Positions 51,526-60,598 of a DNA stretch of 64,000 nucleotides are shown here, in pieces. This DNA comes from Desulfovibrio sp. (GTDB taxonomy: Bacteria; Desulfobacterota; Desulfovibrionia; Desulfovibrionales; Desulfovibrionaceae), in the NCBI GenBank assembly GCA_024683955.1, contig JAIKXS010000073.1:17427-81426 (forward strand), written 5' to 3'. The notes beneath the pieces are model-generated. The model saw nothing but the letters and a program-made list of their open reading frames with translations. It ran no database searches and was not told where the DNA came from. Each line of letters starts with the position of its first letter. Within the stretch, counting starts at the first letter, position 1. The position numbers and the translations under genes are program-made.

Positions 51526-52228
51526 GTCCATTCCCTCTTGTCTCCCGGAACGAGAGCATGCATCCGACGCTTGCCCCGAGAATGGTTGCAAGCGCGATGT
51601 TCCACGACGTCATTCCCGCGTATTTCAGTCCCACGGAAAGCACCAGTGTCAGTATGGCGCAGAAGGCGTGCAGACGGCTTATGCACTGGAGTACAAGCAG
51701 GGCCAGGAACATGGCCGGAAGGGCATAGTCAAGTCCTAAGGGGCGCACGTCGCTCACAAGATCCCCGCAAAAAACACCAAGAACCGTTCCCGCAATCCAG
51801 CCGAGCTGCGCCACATGGTTGCATGTGAAGAGGGTAATGAGATTGCGCTCCCAGCCCTTCTGCAGTGCCGTGACGTGCACGGCGAATGTCTCATCCGAAA
51901 TCCCGAGTCCGAGAAGAAAACGGATGCTCCGGGAAAGCCCCCCCATCCAGACAGATTCCGCTGCCGACTGAAGAAGGTAGCGGAGATTGACGATGCCGAC
52001 CGCGCAGGTCATGGAGAGGGCGCTCGCGCCCGCGGCCCACATGCTGACAAACATCAGCTGACCTGAGCCTGAGAACATGAGAAATGACATGGCGATGGCA
52101 ATGCCGTGGGGAATGCCGTTTTTGACGGCGAGTACTCCAAAGGCGAAGCCGACCGGAAGATAGCCGAGCACAATGGGTATGGCACGTCGGATGCCTTCAA
52201 GGGCGTGGGATGTGGACGCAGTGGACAT
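51518..52228 (-). CDS. azlC: AzlC-family branched-chain amino acid exporter subunit
   Basis: A 236-residue membrane protein with the AzlC signature IPIVLGYLPVGFAFGVLAVKNGI (residues about 17-39), SFLMFSGSGQLMFVSMWAAGA, GIVNLRYLLQSAA and LLGLGISDETFAV. With AzlD it exports branched-chain amino acids or analogues such as 4-azaleucine. It overlaps azlD by 8 nt and is therefore translationally coupled to it. Confidence 0.92.
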   Translation of the reverse strand: MSTASTSHALEGIRRAIPIVLGYLPVGFAFGVLAVKNGIPHGIAIAMSFLMFSGSGQLMFVSMWAAGASALSMTCAVGIVNLRYLLQSAAESVWMGGLSRSIRFLLGLGISDETFAVHVTALQKGWERNLITLFTCNHVAQLGWIAGTVLGVFCGDLVSDVRPLGLDYALPAMFLALLVLQCISRLHAFCAILTLVLSVGLKYAGMTSWNIALATILGASVGCMLSFRETRGNGHV

Positions 52229-52314
52229 GATGATCGTAGGGCTTGCGCTCGGGAGACCGGGCCGTGTGCGCGTTAGCGGGCTTTTGGTTTGATGCGGTCG
52301 CCGGGGGTTTCTTC

Positions 52315-53169
52315 CTAGGGTTTCTTTCGGGGAACGTCAAGAGAGTAGCGTTCGTTTTCAGGCCCGAGACTGTTTTTTTGCCAATCTTCCGGAGCAGATA
52401 TGCGATCCGGATCAGGTTCACGGGAGCACATCAGGATACGCATGTCCTTTTCCGCTGCGGCAAGACTTGCGTGATAGCCGGGGGGCATATCGGGGTCATA
52501 GGTGGTCCAGGACAGGGGATCCCTTGACAGAAGATCGAAGCCGGGCGGCTTGCTGTCCGGGTGTTTTTCAGGACTGACTTCTACCTTGAGAAGCCAGTCC
52601 CTTTTTTTTTCGTCCGTGCTGACCCTGAACGAGGTCGGAGGCAGGTGGAGTCCGAGGCCCGTCGCCTTCATGAAGGCCTCCTTGCGGGTCCAGAGACGCA
52701 GGAGCGCCTCCGTGCGTCTTTCGGGATCCGTGCAGATGATTTCCCGATGCTCAGCCGGATGGAAGAAGGAGAGCGCCTCCGAAAGACGCCGTCCGCTTTG
52801 TTCCTCCTCAAGATCGACACCAATGGGCGATGTGACGGAAACGGCACAGAGAAGAAACGGTCGAGAGCGGCTCAGAGAGAAAAAAAATGGCCTTCCTCTC
52901 AGATACGGTTTTCCGAATCTGCCCCGCATAATGCGGGCCTCACAGCCCTCTCTCTTGCAAAGGCCGCGCAGGAAGAGCCTGCCGGCCAGAAATAGGGTCC
53001 CATCCTCCTTACCCGGCAGACGGAAGGCCTGATTCACTTCTTCCGGTGTAAGAAGCCCGTCCTTTTCAAAACGCCGTAAGTCGCGGGGAAGGTCCCGGGC
53101 GTTTATAAGAACGACTGCCGCCGTCTTTGGGAGGAGGGGGGGGAGGGGGAAAGGAAGATCTTTGATCAT
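52315..53169 (-). CDS. Sfp-type 4'-phosphopantetheinyl transferase
   Basis: A 284-residue enzyme that moves the phosphopantetheine arm of CoA onto a carrier-protein serine. The two family motifs are visible: IGVDLEEEQSGR (near 116-127) and LWTRKEAFMKATGLGL (near 159-174), with RGRFGKPYL and FFFSLSRSRPFLLCAV before them. The Asp/Glu of VDLE and Glu of KEAF bind Mg2+. Sfp-type enzymes usually serve secondary-metabolite or siderophore synthases, but none is present here, so its carrier protein may be the fatty-acid ACP. It is 86 nt upstream of azlC in the same direction. Confidence 0.88.
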   Translation of the reverse strand: MIKDLPFPLPPLLPKTAAVVLINARDLPRDLRRFEKDGLLTPEEVNQAFRLPGKEDGTLFLAGRLFLRGLCKREGCEARIMRGRFGKPYLRGRPFFFSLSRSRPFLLCAVSVTSPIGVDLEEEQSGRRLSEALSFFHPAEHREIICTDPERRTEALLRLWTRKEAFMKATGLGLHLPPTSFRVSTDEKKRDWLLKVEVSPEKHPDSKPPGFDLLSRDPLSWTTYDPDMPPGYHASLAAAEKDMRILMCSREPDPDRISAPEDWQKNSLGPENERYSLDVPRKKP

Positions 53170-53353
53170 GCTCGCTCTTGAGAAAATGACAGAGGTGTTC
53201 CGGTGCGTGTTACGCGTCCTGGGAGCAAAGGCAAAAAAAGAATTCTTGCACTTGGATGCAGAGAAGGCTACAACTAATAATTCTCCAGTAGGAAGATTCT
53301 GACTTCTGTTTTTTTTATGAGTTACGCGAAAGGCGTAGGAAGAGGGTCATACC

Positions 53354-54643
53354 ATGCTGAATTCATCTTCGGAACGTGTCGCCAATGCCACGCGTTCATC
53401 CCTTGACGAAAACGTCAAACGGAAAAATATCCGGACCGTTATCGCGTGGTTTTTCTCCATGCTGATCGGCGGTTTCCTGGGTTATCTGCAAGTTCCCGAG
53501 ATTACGCAACTCCTGAACTTTATCGCCACGGTCTTTACCAGACTCTTTCAGTTCGTGGCGGTCCCGGTCATTGCTCTCGCCGTGATAACAACCCTTGCCT
53601 CTCTTGGTGCGCGAAAGGAAACAGGGCGTATTTTTGCCCACACGGTTTTTTACACCCTTACAACGACCCTTTCCGCGGCGCTTGTGGCCCTCTTTCTCTA
53701 TATAGCCATTGCGCCCGAGAATGTCGTTACCGCGTCACAGGCGGGTGTCCTTGAGAAGTACAAGGCCCTTTCCTACTATGATCACTTCCTTTCCGTTATA
53801 CCGAACAATATCCTTCAGCCCTTTGTATCCGGGAATGTTCTTTCGGTTCTCCTTATCGCAGCGGCTGTCGGCCTGGCGCTTGCCTTCATGCCGAAAACGG
53901 AAAATCATGATGCCCTTGTGCGCGTGATATGGGGACTGCAGGAACTGCTTTTTACACTTATACGGGCTCTTTTGACCATCCTTCCGGTCGGCATCCTGGC
54001 CTTCACGGGACAGCTTGTTGCGGATATAGGGGGCGGCGTTATTGTAGGAGCGCTTGGCCAGTACACGACAGTCGTCATTGCCGGCAATCTTTTGCAGTTC
54101 TTTGTTGTCATCCCGCTCTTTCTGCTTGTCAGAGGCCTTAATCCCGTCACCATTGCCCGCGGCATGTTTCCGGCCCTTGCCGTTGCCCTGTTCTCCAAAA
54201 GCTCGGCGGGAACCCTTCCGGTGACGCTGGCCTCGGCTGAGGACAATCTGCACCTTGATCCCCGCGTTACGCGCTTTGTGCTCCCCATCTGCACGACCAT
54301 CAATATGAACGGGTGCGCAGCCTTTATCCTTGTGACATCTCTTTTCCTGATGCAAAACGCCGGCATTGTTCTTTCTCCGGGAACCATGGTCGTCTGGCTT
54401 TTTGTCGCCGTGATTGCTGCCGTCGGCAACGCCGGTGTCCCCATGGGATGCTACTTTCTGACGCTTTCGCTTATGTCATCCATGAACGTGCCCGTTGATC
54501 TCATGGGTGTGATTTTGCCGATTTATGCCATTATCGACATGATCGAAACCTGCGTGAACGTCTGGTCCGATTCTTCGGTCTGCGCCATGACCAACAATGA
54601 CCTCAAGGGAAAACTTCCGCCTCTCGCAGAAAGCGCGGTGTAG
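53354..54643 (+). CDS. Dicarboxylate/amino acid:cation symporter (DAACS family)
   Basis: A 429-residue inner-membrane symporter of the GltP/DctA/SstT superfamily. It has about eight helices plus the re-entrant loops, with FSKSSAGTLPVTLASAEDNL (the SSxGT loop near 281-300), PICTTINMNGCAAFILVTSLFL (near 314-335) and MGVILPIYAIIDMIETCVNVWSDS (near 389-412). These carry the conserved TTINMNG and DxxxTxxNVxGD-like residues. Substrate (glutamate, aspartate, serine or C4-dicarboxylate) cannot be told apart from sequence. It is monocistronic. Confidence 0.9.
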   Translation: MLNSSSERVANATRSSLDENVKRKNIRTVIAWFFSMLIGGFLGYLQVPEITQLLNFIATVFTRLFQFVAVPVIALAVITTLASLGARKETGRIFAHTVFYTLTTTLSAALVALFLYIAIAPENVVTASQAGVLEKYKALSYYDHFLSVIPNNILQPFVSGNVLSVLLIAAAVGLALAFMPKTENHDALVRVIWGLQELLFTLIRALLTILPVGILAFTGQLVADIGGGVIVGALGQYTTVVIAGNLLQFFVVIPLFLLVRGLNPVTIARGMFPALAVALFSKSSAGTLPVTLASAEDNLHLDPRVTRFVLPICTTINMNGCAAFILVTSLFLMQNAGIVLSPGTMVVWLFVAVIAAVGNAGVPMGCYFLTLSLMSSMNVPVDLMGVILPIYAIIDMIETCVNVWSDSSVCAMTNNDLKGKLPPLAESAV

Positions 54644-54896
54644 ACGGAGGGAGCGGCATACCCGAGAAGGCGTCCTTTGCTACCTCTAATCAAACACGCC
54701 AAGATGCCGATTGAAAGAGTGTTCTTCGGTTGTGACACCGACCCTGATCGTCGGGAAATGGGCCTGCAGGGCCCGCGGGCATATGAAGGCAAAGACTGAG
54801 AGGTACCGTCCATGATGGTGGTTTTTGTCTGCTGACGGCCGGTCCGGTCACACCCCGTTTTTGAACGTTGCCAAAGCCTGGGCGTGTAACAGGCTG
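54644..54896 (+). other. Long 3' region of the symporter transcript
   Basis: About 250 bases separate the symporter stop from the next strong terminator. No gene is supported. If no earlier terminator acts, this is an unusually long 3' untranslated region and a place where a 3'-derived small RNA could arise. Confidence 0.3.
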
Positions 54897-54937
54897 AAAG
54901 ACCGTGATATCATTAGGTATCACGGTCTTTTTTTTTT
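54897..54937 (+). terminator. Intrinsic terminator
   Basis: Perfect 13-bp arms AAAGACCGTGATA (54897-54909) and TATCACGGTCTTT (54918-54930), followed by a further run of seven T. It lies 254 bp past the symporter stop. Confidence 0.88.
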
Positions 54938-55134
54938 ACGGATAACTATGTAGAAAACCAAAGTACTGACGTGCAGAGCCGGAAGAGAAGAATGCCCGGA
55001 AAAAAAGAGTCGGGAACCCCTCTTTTCCTGCTCGTTTCCCGGTCGCCCGGGATGGAGGGTCGCTGTAAAGACAAGGAAATCCCGGTTTACGTGCGCCATA
55101 TATCCTCCCCCTGAAGGGAGAGGTTTACGGTGCG

Positions 55135-56217
55135 TTAGATAAAGGGAGTTACATCCTTGACCGCTTCAGCCGGCGTGATCACCTTATTGGTTTCGATATC
55201 AATCAGTTCGTAGCAGTCGTTTCCAAGGCCAGTCTCATTCATATAGGAGAGTTGTCGGAACCCGTGGCGGCTGCGCATGCGGGTTGCAAGGGGTGTGCGA
55301 TCCTTTTCGGAAAGGTGCATGACAAGATCGACTGAAGCCCAGTCTATGGCCGCGATATCGAGGGATGCCAGAATCCCGATATTTGGCGTGACCACGGGTT
55401 CGGCGTTGACTCCTTCGCAATCGCAGGAAACGGACATGTTACGGAGCACGTTGATGCATGCGATGTGCGGCGCAAAGTGGTCGACGGCAGCCTTAGTTGA
55501 TTCCGTCATCCGTTCCATGAATTCTTCTCCGGAAATGCTCCATTGTCCTTCCCCCTTGCGGGTATGGATCATGGCCTTTCCGGTCCGTCCGTCCGCGAGA
55601 CCGATGCCAAGATTCTTGTTCGATCCGCCGAATCCCCCCATGGTATGACCTTTGAAATGGGTGAGGGCCAGGAGTGAATCATAGGAGAGAATGCCCTTGC
55701 CCATACTCATTTCGGTAAACCATTTTCCTCCCGTGACAGGCAGCATGCAGGTGCCGTGTTCGTCAAGAATGTCAACGGGCGCAAAGGTCCATCCGTTGAC
55801 CTTGAGGGTTTCCCGGTGCTGTTTTGTCGTGTAGCGGTCCCCCTTGTAGTAGGAATTCGTCTCAACGATGCTGGCACCTGGGATATTCCGCATCAGGGTT
55901 TCGACCCATGGCACCGGAATGATGTTAGGGCCGTTCTTTTCGCCGGTGTGCAGTTTGACCGCAACCTTACCCGTGAGCACATGACGTATTTTAGAAAAGA
56001 TGGCCGAAAGTCCTTCACCTGAAAGGTCTCTGGTAAAGAACACCGTGGATTTTTTTCCTGTCCTCTTGGCAAATGGAAGATATGTGTCACCGTCCGTTGC
56101 CGCTTTTGGTGTTCCTGCCATGGCGGTTTCCACCACTTGATGCGGTAGAAGACCTAACGCGCCGGTCCCCAGTGTTGTGCCGAGACCTTTGAGAAGGGTG
56201 CGTCGTGTCTGATCCAT
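55135..56217 (-). CDS. Tat-exported DUF362 domain protein
   Basis: A 360-residue protein with a twin-arginine signal (QTRRTLLKGLGTTLGTGALGLLP). The DUF362 region follows: KVAVKLHTGEKNGPNIIPVPWVETLM, ALTHFKGHTMGGFGGSNKNLGIGLADGRTGK and IACINVLRNMSVSCDCEG, and a C-terminal segment with DWASVDLV. DUF362 proteins often carry 4Fe-4S ferredoxin domains, but this one lacks the CxxCxxC clusters, though a Tat signal suggests cofactor loading or folding before export. Function is not established. It is monocistronic. Confidence 0.85.
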   Translation of the reverse strand: MDQTRRTLLKGLGTTLGTGALGLLPHQVVETAMAGTPKAATDGDTYLPFAKRTGKKSTVFFTRDLSGEGLSAIFSKIRHVLTGKVAVKLHTGEKNGPNIIPVPWVETLMRNIPGASIVETNSYYKGDRYTTKQHRETLKVNGWTFAPVDILDEHGTCMLPVTGGKWFTEMSMGKGILSYDSLLALTHFKGHTMGGFGGSNKNLGIGLADGRTGKAMIHTRKGEGQWSISGEEFMERMTESTKAAVDHFAPHIACINVLRNMSVSCDCEGVNAEPVVTPNIGILASLDIAAIDWASVDLVMHLSEKDRTPLATRMRSRHGFRQLSYMNETGLGNDCYELIDIETNKVITPAEAVKDVTPFI

Positions 56218-56727
56218 ACTGCGTCCTCTGTTGCGTTGTTGTGTCAGGGCGGATATCCCTTTTGGCTTAAGCGGTGGATTCCCCCCGGTAGCGACCCAGT
56301 CGGGTCATAAACAAGTCTGCTTCCTGTTTTTTAGCGGGTGCCAGGTCACGTCCAAAAAGCATGGCGAGCTGTCCGCTTCGTGTTCTCACACGGCATCGTT
56401 GTCTGCCCTCAATGCAAAATCGAGTGAGAAGCCTGTGAAGACAGACTGCCTGAGTCTCCCCTGTCGGTATTGGCTTCAGGCTTCTTCCATCTTTGCGTGG
56501 TGCATTGTGGCTGCCCGCAAATCCCCTTTCGCAACGCCGTGCACGGTTGCAGGAAGGTTGCCGGCCGGACTGGCTTGTCAGGTGCCGTTTCCGACAGGCG
56601 CTTCAACGCAACGTACACCAAAAAACGGAAGACTCCGAATGCGGTCGGTGTGCCTTCTGTCATCATCCCTGAGGCTTGAGGTAGGGCCCCCGTGGTAAAG
56701 ACGGCCCGCAGGCGTTCCCACGGCTTA
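56218..56727. other. Intergenic region between DUF362 and esterase genes
   Basis: About 510 bases with overlapping short open frames on both strands but no recognisable protein or ribosome-binding site. The DUF362 gene promoter lies at the left end on the minus strand. Confidence 0.35.
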
Positions 56728-57816
56728 TTAATGGCTTTTCTTTTCCTGTCCCATATTCTTTCTTGAAAAGCAACGGTCAAAGAATTCCCCGATAAGCCTG
56801 CAGTGCAGCCTGGTTTCCGGCATATCCGGGTCAAAGACATATGTGACGTGGCTCATGCCTTCAAAAACAACAAGGTCGGCCAAAACGCCGGCCTCGCGGA
56901 GTTTCAGATGGGTGCGCACAGTATTTGAAAGGAAGAGGTCCCTCGTGCCGCTTGTAAGGAAGGTCGGGGGAAAGCCTGAAAAATCGCCGTAGATGGGAGA
57001 AAGAAACGGATCTTTGAGAGAACGTCCGTTGGCGTACAGGAGCGCCGCGTCCTTAAGCCATCCCTCATAACTTACGAGCACATTGTCGAGATGGGCATTG
57101 GTAAAATAGGTGTCTCCCGTTTTGCTCATGTCCGACCACGGAGACCCCGGCGCGATGGCTGCCGGCAGGGGCAGTCCCTCCTTCTTTGCCCTGTGGATAA
57201 GCGCAAGCGTCAGTCCCCCGCCCGTCGAGGAGCCAAAAACAGCGAGTTGTGACGGGTCGTGGTCCTTGAGCAGTTCCCTGTAAACGGTCACGACGTCGTC
57301 TAGGGCCGCCGGATAGGGATGATCGGGAGGCATACGGTAGTCTACGGAGACGACCTTGAATTTGCCGAGACCTGAGAGAATAACGCCTTCTCCCGTGCCG
57401 GATTCTCCCGGATAGAGGACGTATCCGCCGCCGTGGATATGAAGAATCACACAATTTTTGTGTGCGTCAGGAAGGTCCTTTGGCGTGAGGGTGAAGACCG
57501 GAACGGAAGCCATGCAGCTTTTTTCAGAACGGACACCGAGCTTTTCCCTGAGGGCGGGCAGGACTTTTTTTGTTGATGCGGCAATCTCTGAGACAAGGAG
57601 CCTCCATTCCTCGGCATCTTTTGGATGTGCATTCCAGTAGGAGAAAAGGGGTTTTTGCGTGATAAATCGTTTGAGTTCGGGACTCACACTTTCCGGTGTC
57701 GGATAGAGAGGGCGTTCTTCTCTGGCATTGGCCGCTCCGGGTGCGGAAGCGAGCAGGAAATGAAGAAGGAGTGTCACAAGAAGGAGATTATTTTTGATTT
57801 GGGCGACGTAACGCAT
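56728..57816 (-). CDS. Exported alpha/beta hydrolase of the HSL/esterase family
   Basis: A 362-residue secreted hydrolase. A signal peptide (MRYVAQIKNNLLLVTLLLHFLLASAPGAANA) precedes the mature enzyme. The oxyanion-hole motif HIHGGGYVLYPGE lies near 131-143 and VDYRMPPDHPYPAALDD follows. The nucleophile elbow reads FGSSTGGGLTLAL instead of the usual GDSAGG. A candidate catalytic Asp lies in SGTRDLFLS and His in EGMSHVTYVFDPD. It should hydrolyse short acyl esters; substrate unknown. AGAGG lies upstream of the ATG at 57816. It is monocistronic. Confidence 0.87.
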   Translation of the reverse strand: MRYVAQIKNNLLLVTLLLHFLLASAPGAANAREERPLYPTPESVSPELKRFITQKPLFSYWNAHPKDAEEWRLLVSEIAASTKKVLPALREKLGVRSEKSCMASVPVFTLTPKDLPDAHKNCVILHIHGGGYVLYPGESGTGEGVILSGLGKFKVVSVDYRMPPDHPYPAALDDVVTVYRELLKDHDPSQLAVFGSSTGGGLTLALIHRAKKEGLPLPAAIAPGSPWSDMSKTGDTYFTNAHLDNVLVSYEGWLKDAALLYANGRSLKDPFLSPIYGDFSGFPPTFLTSGTRDLFLSNTVRTHLKLREAGVLADLVVFEGMSHVTYVFDPDMPETRLHCRLIGEFFDRCFSRKNMGQEKKSH

Positions 57817-58491
57817 GGAAGGACCTCTTAATGGCATGAATATTCCTGGTATGCTATCCCCTGCGTCTAAAGGGCGGAGAAGGGGCGTTTCGGATATTGC
57901 AACGGATCGGTCAGTACCTTTCTGACGGGTTCAATGACTGAACGGCGGCATGCCTGTCCCCGAGATTGGACGGAAGATGGCGCCTTTTGCGGGAAGCGGG
58001 AAATCCTAATAGATGTGCAGAGAGGCGGTTTCTTATACGGCTTGCATAACGGTTTCGGACGAGGCTTCAACGTAAAAAGATGGGCGGTTACAGGACATGG
58101 TTGGGTCACGATCTGAGCCGTTCTCCTCAGCTTGCATTGGAACGTCATATGGCAGGTAAGAGAGCGTGCCGGTAGCTCATATGTGATGGGATATTGTCAT
58201 GGACAGCCCGCTTAGGAGGAGACTGTTGAAGAGGATGTGGAATGTTTTTTATAGAGCCATTGAGTGCAGGAGGCAAGCCCGTCCCGTGTACGGGCCTGTG
58301 AAGAGAGAGGGGGAGGGCTTAAACTCCGAACTACAGATCTAAAACACACAGTAAATGGTGATAACAGCATGTTCAATGCCCGTGGGCAATGCTGTCCAGG
58401 AGGTCCGGGCAATCCCGTGTGTTTTTTTTGAGGGCCGCTCTCCTTTGCAGCCGATGTGTCCGGGAAAAAGTGTGGCGAGGAAGGATCATCG
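57817..58491. other. Intergenic region left of repeat copy B
   Basis: About 675 bases without a supported gene. The esterase promoter lies at the left end on the minus strand. Short frames are unconvincing. Confidence 0.35.
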
Positions 58492-58748
58492 GTTGACATC
58501 CTCCTCCACCTAACGCGCGGGCATTTCTGGCGGAGGCAGCTTCCGGCTTCAACGAGACTGGCCGGAGGAACATCAGCTTGGGTTTTGTTTGCAAATTTCC
58601 ATGGTGGGGAATGTGACGGCAGCGACGCAGCGGCCTCTTTCCCCCAGATCTCATTATCTTCCTGCCGGCTGACACGGCTTGCTCAGCTGTCAAAAAGTGT
58701 GTTGTAACGGGAAAGACAAGGAATTTCCGGTAAGGCGCGCCGTAAAAG
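58492..58748 (-). repeat. Degenerate repeat copy B, resembles the 3' end of an IS200/IS605 TnpB unit
   Basis: Homologous over its length to 12626-12890, in the same orientation, starting GTTGACATC and ending near AAGGCGCGCC. On the minus strand a frame through it reads MFLRPVSLKPEAASARNARALGGGG, a tail like that of the parallel frame in copy A (SLVEAGTRLARNPPTLGGE). The frames upstream are decayed. No intact TnpB or TnpA lies in the window. Confidence 0.5.
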
Positions 58749-58767
58749 GTCATATATAGGTCACAGT
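58748..58767. promoter_or_regulatory. Direct-repeat operator upstream of the two-component system (copy 1)
   Basis: GGTCA at 58748-58752 and again at 58759-58763, an 11-bp period typical of OmpR/PhoB-family response-regulator boxes. The 19-mer at 58749-58767 recurs with one mismatch at 60580-60598. It lies 48-67 bp before the response-regulator start. Confidence 0.6.
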
Positions 58768-58814
58768 TCTTGTGTTACATCTTCTGGAAGTCGAAAGATT
58801 GAGAGGTGACGAAG

Positions 58815-59501
58815 ATGTTTTCCATTTTAGTCGTAGAGGATGATGGGGCGCTGAACCGGATGATTTGCGCAAAGCTTACCCAGGCAAAATATAAGGTCAT
58901 TTCGGCCTTTGACGGTAAGGAGGCGCTTGAGGCGCTGGAGCACTGGCATGTCGATCTCGTGATAAGCGACATTATGATGCCCTGTATGGACGGCTACGAG
59001 CTGGCCACGGCGCTACGCAGTGCCAGAATTGACATGCCCATGCTGATGATTACCGCAAAGAACCGGATGGAGGATATGGAACGTGCCTTCCGCGCCGGGA
59101 CGGATGACTACATGGTGAAGCCTATTCATTTGCGGGAGCTTCTGCTGCGGGTTGAGGCTCTTTTGCGCCGGTCGCAGCTTGTGAATCAGAAACGGCTCCG
59201 CATGCGGGATACAGTGCTTGATTACGAGAAACTTTCCGTGGAAACAGGCGGCAGGGAGGAATGCCTGCCACCCAAAGAATTCTATCTTCTGTTTAAGCTG
59301 CTCAACAGACCCGGCAAGGTCTTTACCCGCCAGGAACTCCTGGACGAGATTTGGGGGGTCGACAAAGACACGGACAGTCGCAACGTTGATGCGCACATAA
59401 AAAAGCTACGTCAGAAATTTTCCGGGAATCCCGACTTTTCCATTGAGACGGTGAGGGGGCTCGGGTACAGAGCAGTTTTCTCTAAGGAGGAAGATTCATG
59501 A
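58815..59501 (+). CDS. OmpR/PhoB-family response regulator
   Basis: A 228-residue two-domain regulator. The receiver domain (1-118) has the acidic pair Asp9-Asp10, phospho-acceptor Asp52 in VISDIMMPCMDGYE, Thr80 and Lys102 (MVKPIH). The C-terminal winged-helix domain (about 130-225) contains LPPKEFYLLFKLLNRPGKVFTRQELLDEIWG and RNVDAHIKKLRQKF, then ETVRGLGYRA. I start at the ATG at 58815, 8 nt after GAGAGG; a GTG three codons earlier is possible. It overlaps the kinase gene by 4 nt. The GGTCA direct repeats on both sides of the pair are likely its targets. Confidence 0.93.
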   Translation: MFSILVVEDDGALNRMICAKLTQAKYKVISAFDGKEALEALEHWHVDLVISDIMMPCMDGYELATALRSARIDMPMLMITAKNRMEDMERAFRAGTDDYMVKPIHLRELLLRVEALLRRSQLVNQKRLRMRDTVLDYEKLSVETGGREECLPPKEFYLLFKLLNRPGKVFTRQELLDEIWGVDKDTDSRNVDAHIKKLRQKFSGNPDFSIETVRGLGYRAVFSKEEDS

Positions 59502-60577
59502 GGGAGGGGAGAAGGTGGTTTCGAGGCCGGAGCATTGTTTTGCCGGTGCGTCTTTATCATGTGCTTTCTTCGTTTGCGACGCTTGGCCTGAGCTGCCTGC
59601 TTTCCAGCCTGATCGTCTGTACTCTGGGCCGAGTTATCGGCTTTGGAGACAGCCTGGCGCTGGCCCTGGTTACCTGCAGCGCGCTTACGCTGCTGCTTGG
59701 CGGCGCCGCCCTGGCATGGGAAGCGGGACTGTACATCCGGCCCGCAAAGGACGTGATGGTTGCGGCTGCAAAAGTGGCCTCCGGAGACTTCAGAGTGCGT
59801 ATCCCCCTTCCTTCGTGGCGTATCGGCCTCAAGGAGGGCTACAGCCTCATTGAAAATTTCAACCGGATGGCCCGGGAACTTGAAGGCATGGAACGCATGC
59901 AAAAAGATTTCATCGCAAACGTATCCCATGAATTCAAAACACCTCTCTCCTCAATTATCGGGTTTACCGAAATCCTTATGGAAGGCGGTGCAGACGACGG
60001 CGAACGACAGGAATATCTCGCCCTTGTCCACGACGAGGCGCGGCGTCTGTCCCGTCTGTCAGAAAGCCTTCTTCTGCTTTCCCGGTTGGATGCGCAGCAT
60101 ATCGTTACGAGCAGGCCAGTTGTTGTGGACGAGCAGATTCGACGCTGTCTGATACTGCTTACGGAGAAATGTTCGTACAAGGGGCTCTCTCTTGATATTT
60201 TCCTGGAGCCCATGACCATTGAGAGCGACGCTGATCTGCTGGAGCATGTCTGGCTGAATCTCATTGATAATGCTCTTAAGTATTCGCCGTGCGGAAAAAC
60301 CCTTCATATCTCCGGTCGTATGCTGCCGGATTCCGTTTCCGTCCGCATCCGTGACGAGGGACCAGGCATTCCCGTGGAAAAGCAGCAGCACATTTGGACC
60401 AGGTTCTATCAGTGCGAAGAATCACACAAGGAGCAGGGGCATGGACTTGGGCTTTCCATAGTACAACGCGTTGTGGATATCCTTGGGGGAAGGGTGGAGT
60501 GCACAAGCGGGACCGGCCGGGGGACGGAAATGCACGTTGTTCTTCCGAAAAAAATTATTGTGTCAACTGCTCCGTGA
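59498..60577 (+). CDS. Sensor histidine kinase
   Basis: A 359-residue membrane kinase. Two hydrophobic segments (about 20-45 and 53-78) with almost no periplasmic loop between them suggest it senses a signal in or near the membrane. A HAMP-like linker follows (about 79-131). The dimerisation domain has FIANVSHEFKTPLSSIIGF with phospho-acceptor His144. The ATP-binding domain has NLIDNALKYSP, RDEGPGIP, and GHGLGLSIVQRVV. It starts with an ATG overlapping the response-regulator stop (ATGA). Stimulus unknown; the downstream flavoprotein and rubrerythrin-like genes hint at redox stress. Confidence 0.92.
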   Translation: MREGRRWFRGRSIVLPVRLYHVLSSFATLGLSCLLSSLIVCTLGRVIGFGDSLALALVTCSALTLLLGGAALAWEAGLYIRPAKDVMVAAAKVASGDFRVRIPLPSWRIGLKEGYSLIENFNRMARELEGMERMQKDFIANVSHEFKTPLSSIIGFTEILMEGGADDGERQEYLALVHDEARRLSRLSESLLLLSRLDAQHIVTSRPVVVDEQIRRCLILLTEKCSYKGLSLDIFLEPMTIESDADLLEHVWLNLIDNALKYSPCGKTLHISGRMLPDSVSVRIRDEGPGIPVEKQQHIWTRFYQCEESHKEQGHGLGLSIVQRVVDILGGRVECTSGTGRGTEMHVVLPKKIIVSTAP

Positions 60578-60578
60578 C

Positions 60579-60598
60579 GTCATATACAGGTCACAGTG
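60579..60598. promoter_or_regulatory. Direct-repeat operator downstream of the two-component system (copy 2)
   Basis: CGTCA at 60579-60583 and GGTCA at 60590-60594, again an 11-bp period. The 19-mer at 60580-60598 differs by one base from that at 58749-58767. It starts 2 bp past the kinase stop and about 320 bp before the iron-sulfur flavoprotein gene. Confidence 0.6.

Noticed and set aside
55080..55134. Terminator of the DUF362 gene
   Set aside because: A CCTCTCCC/GGGGGAGG stem can be drawn, but no T tract follows on the minus strand.
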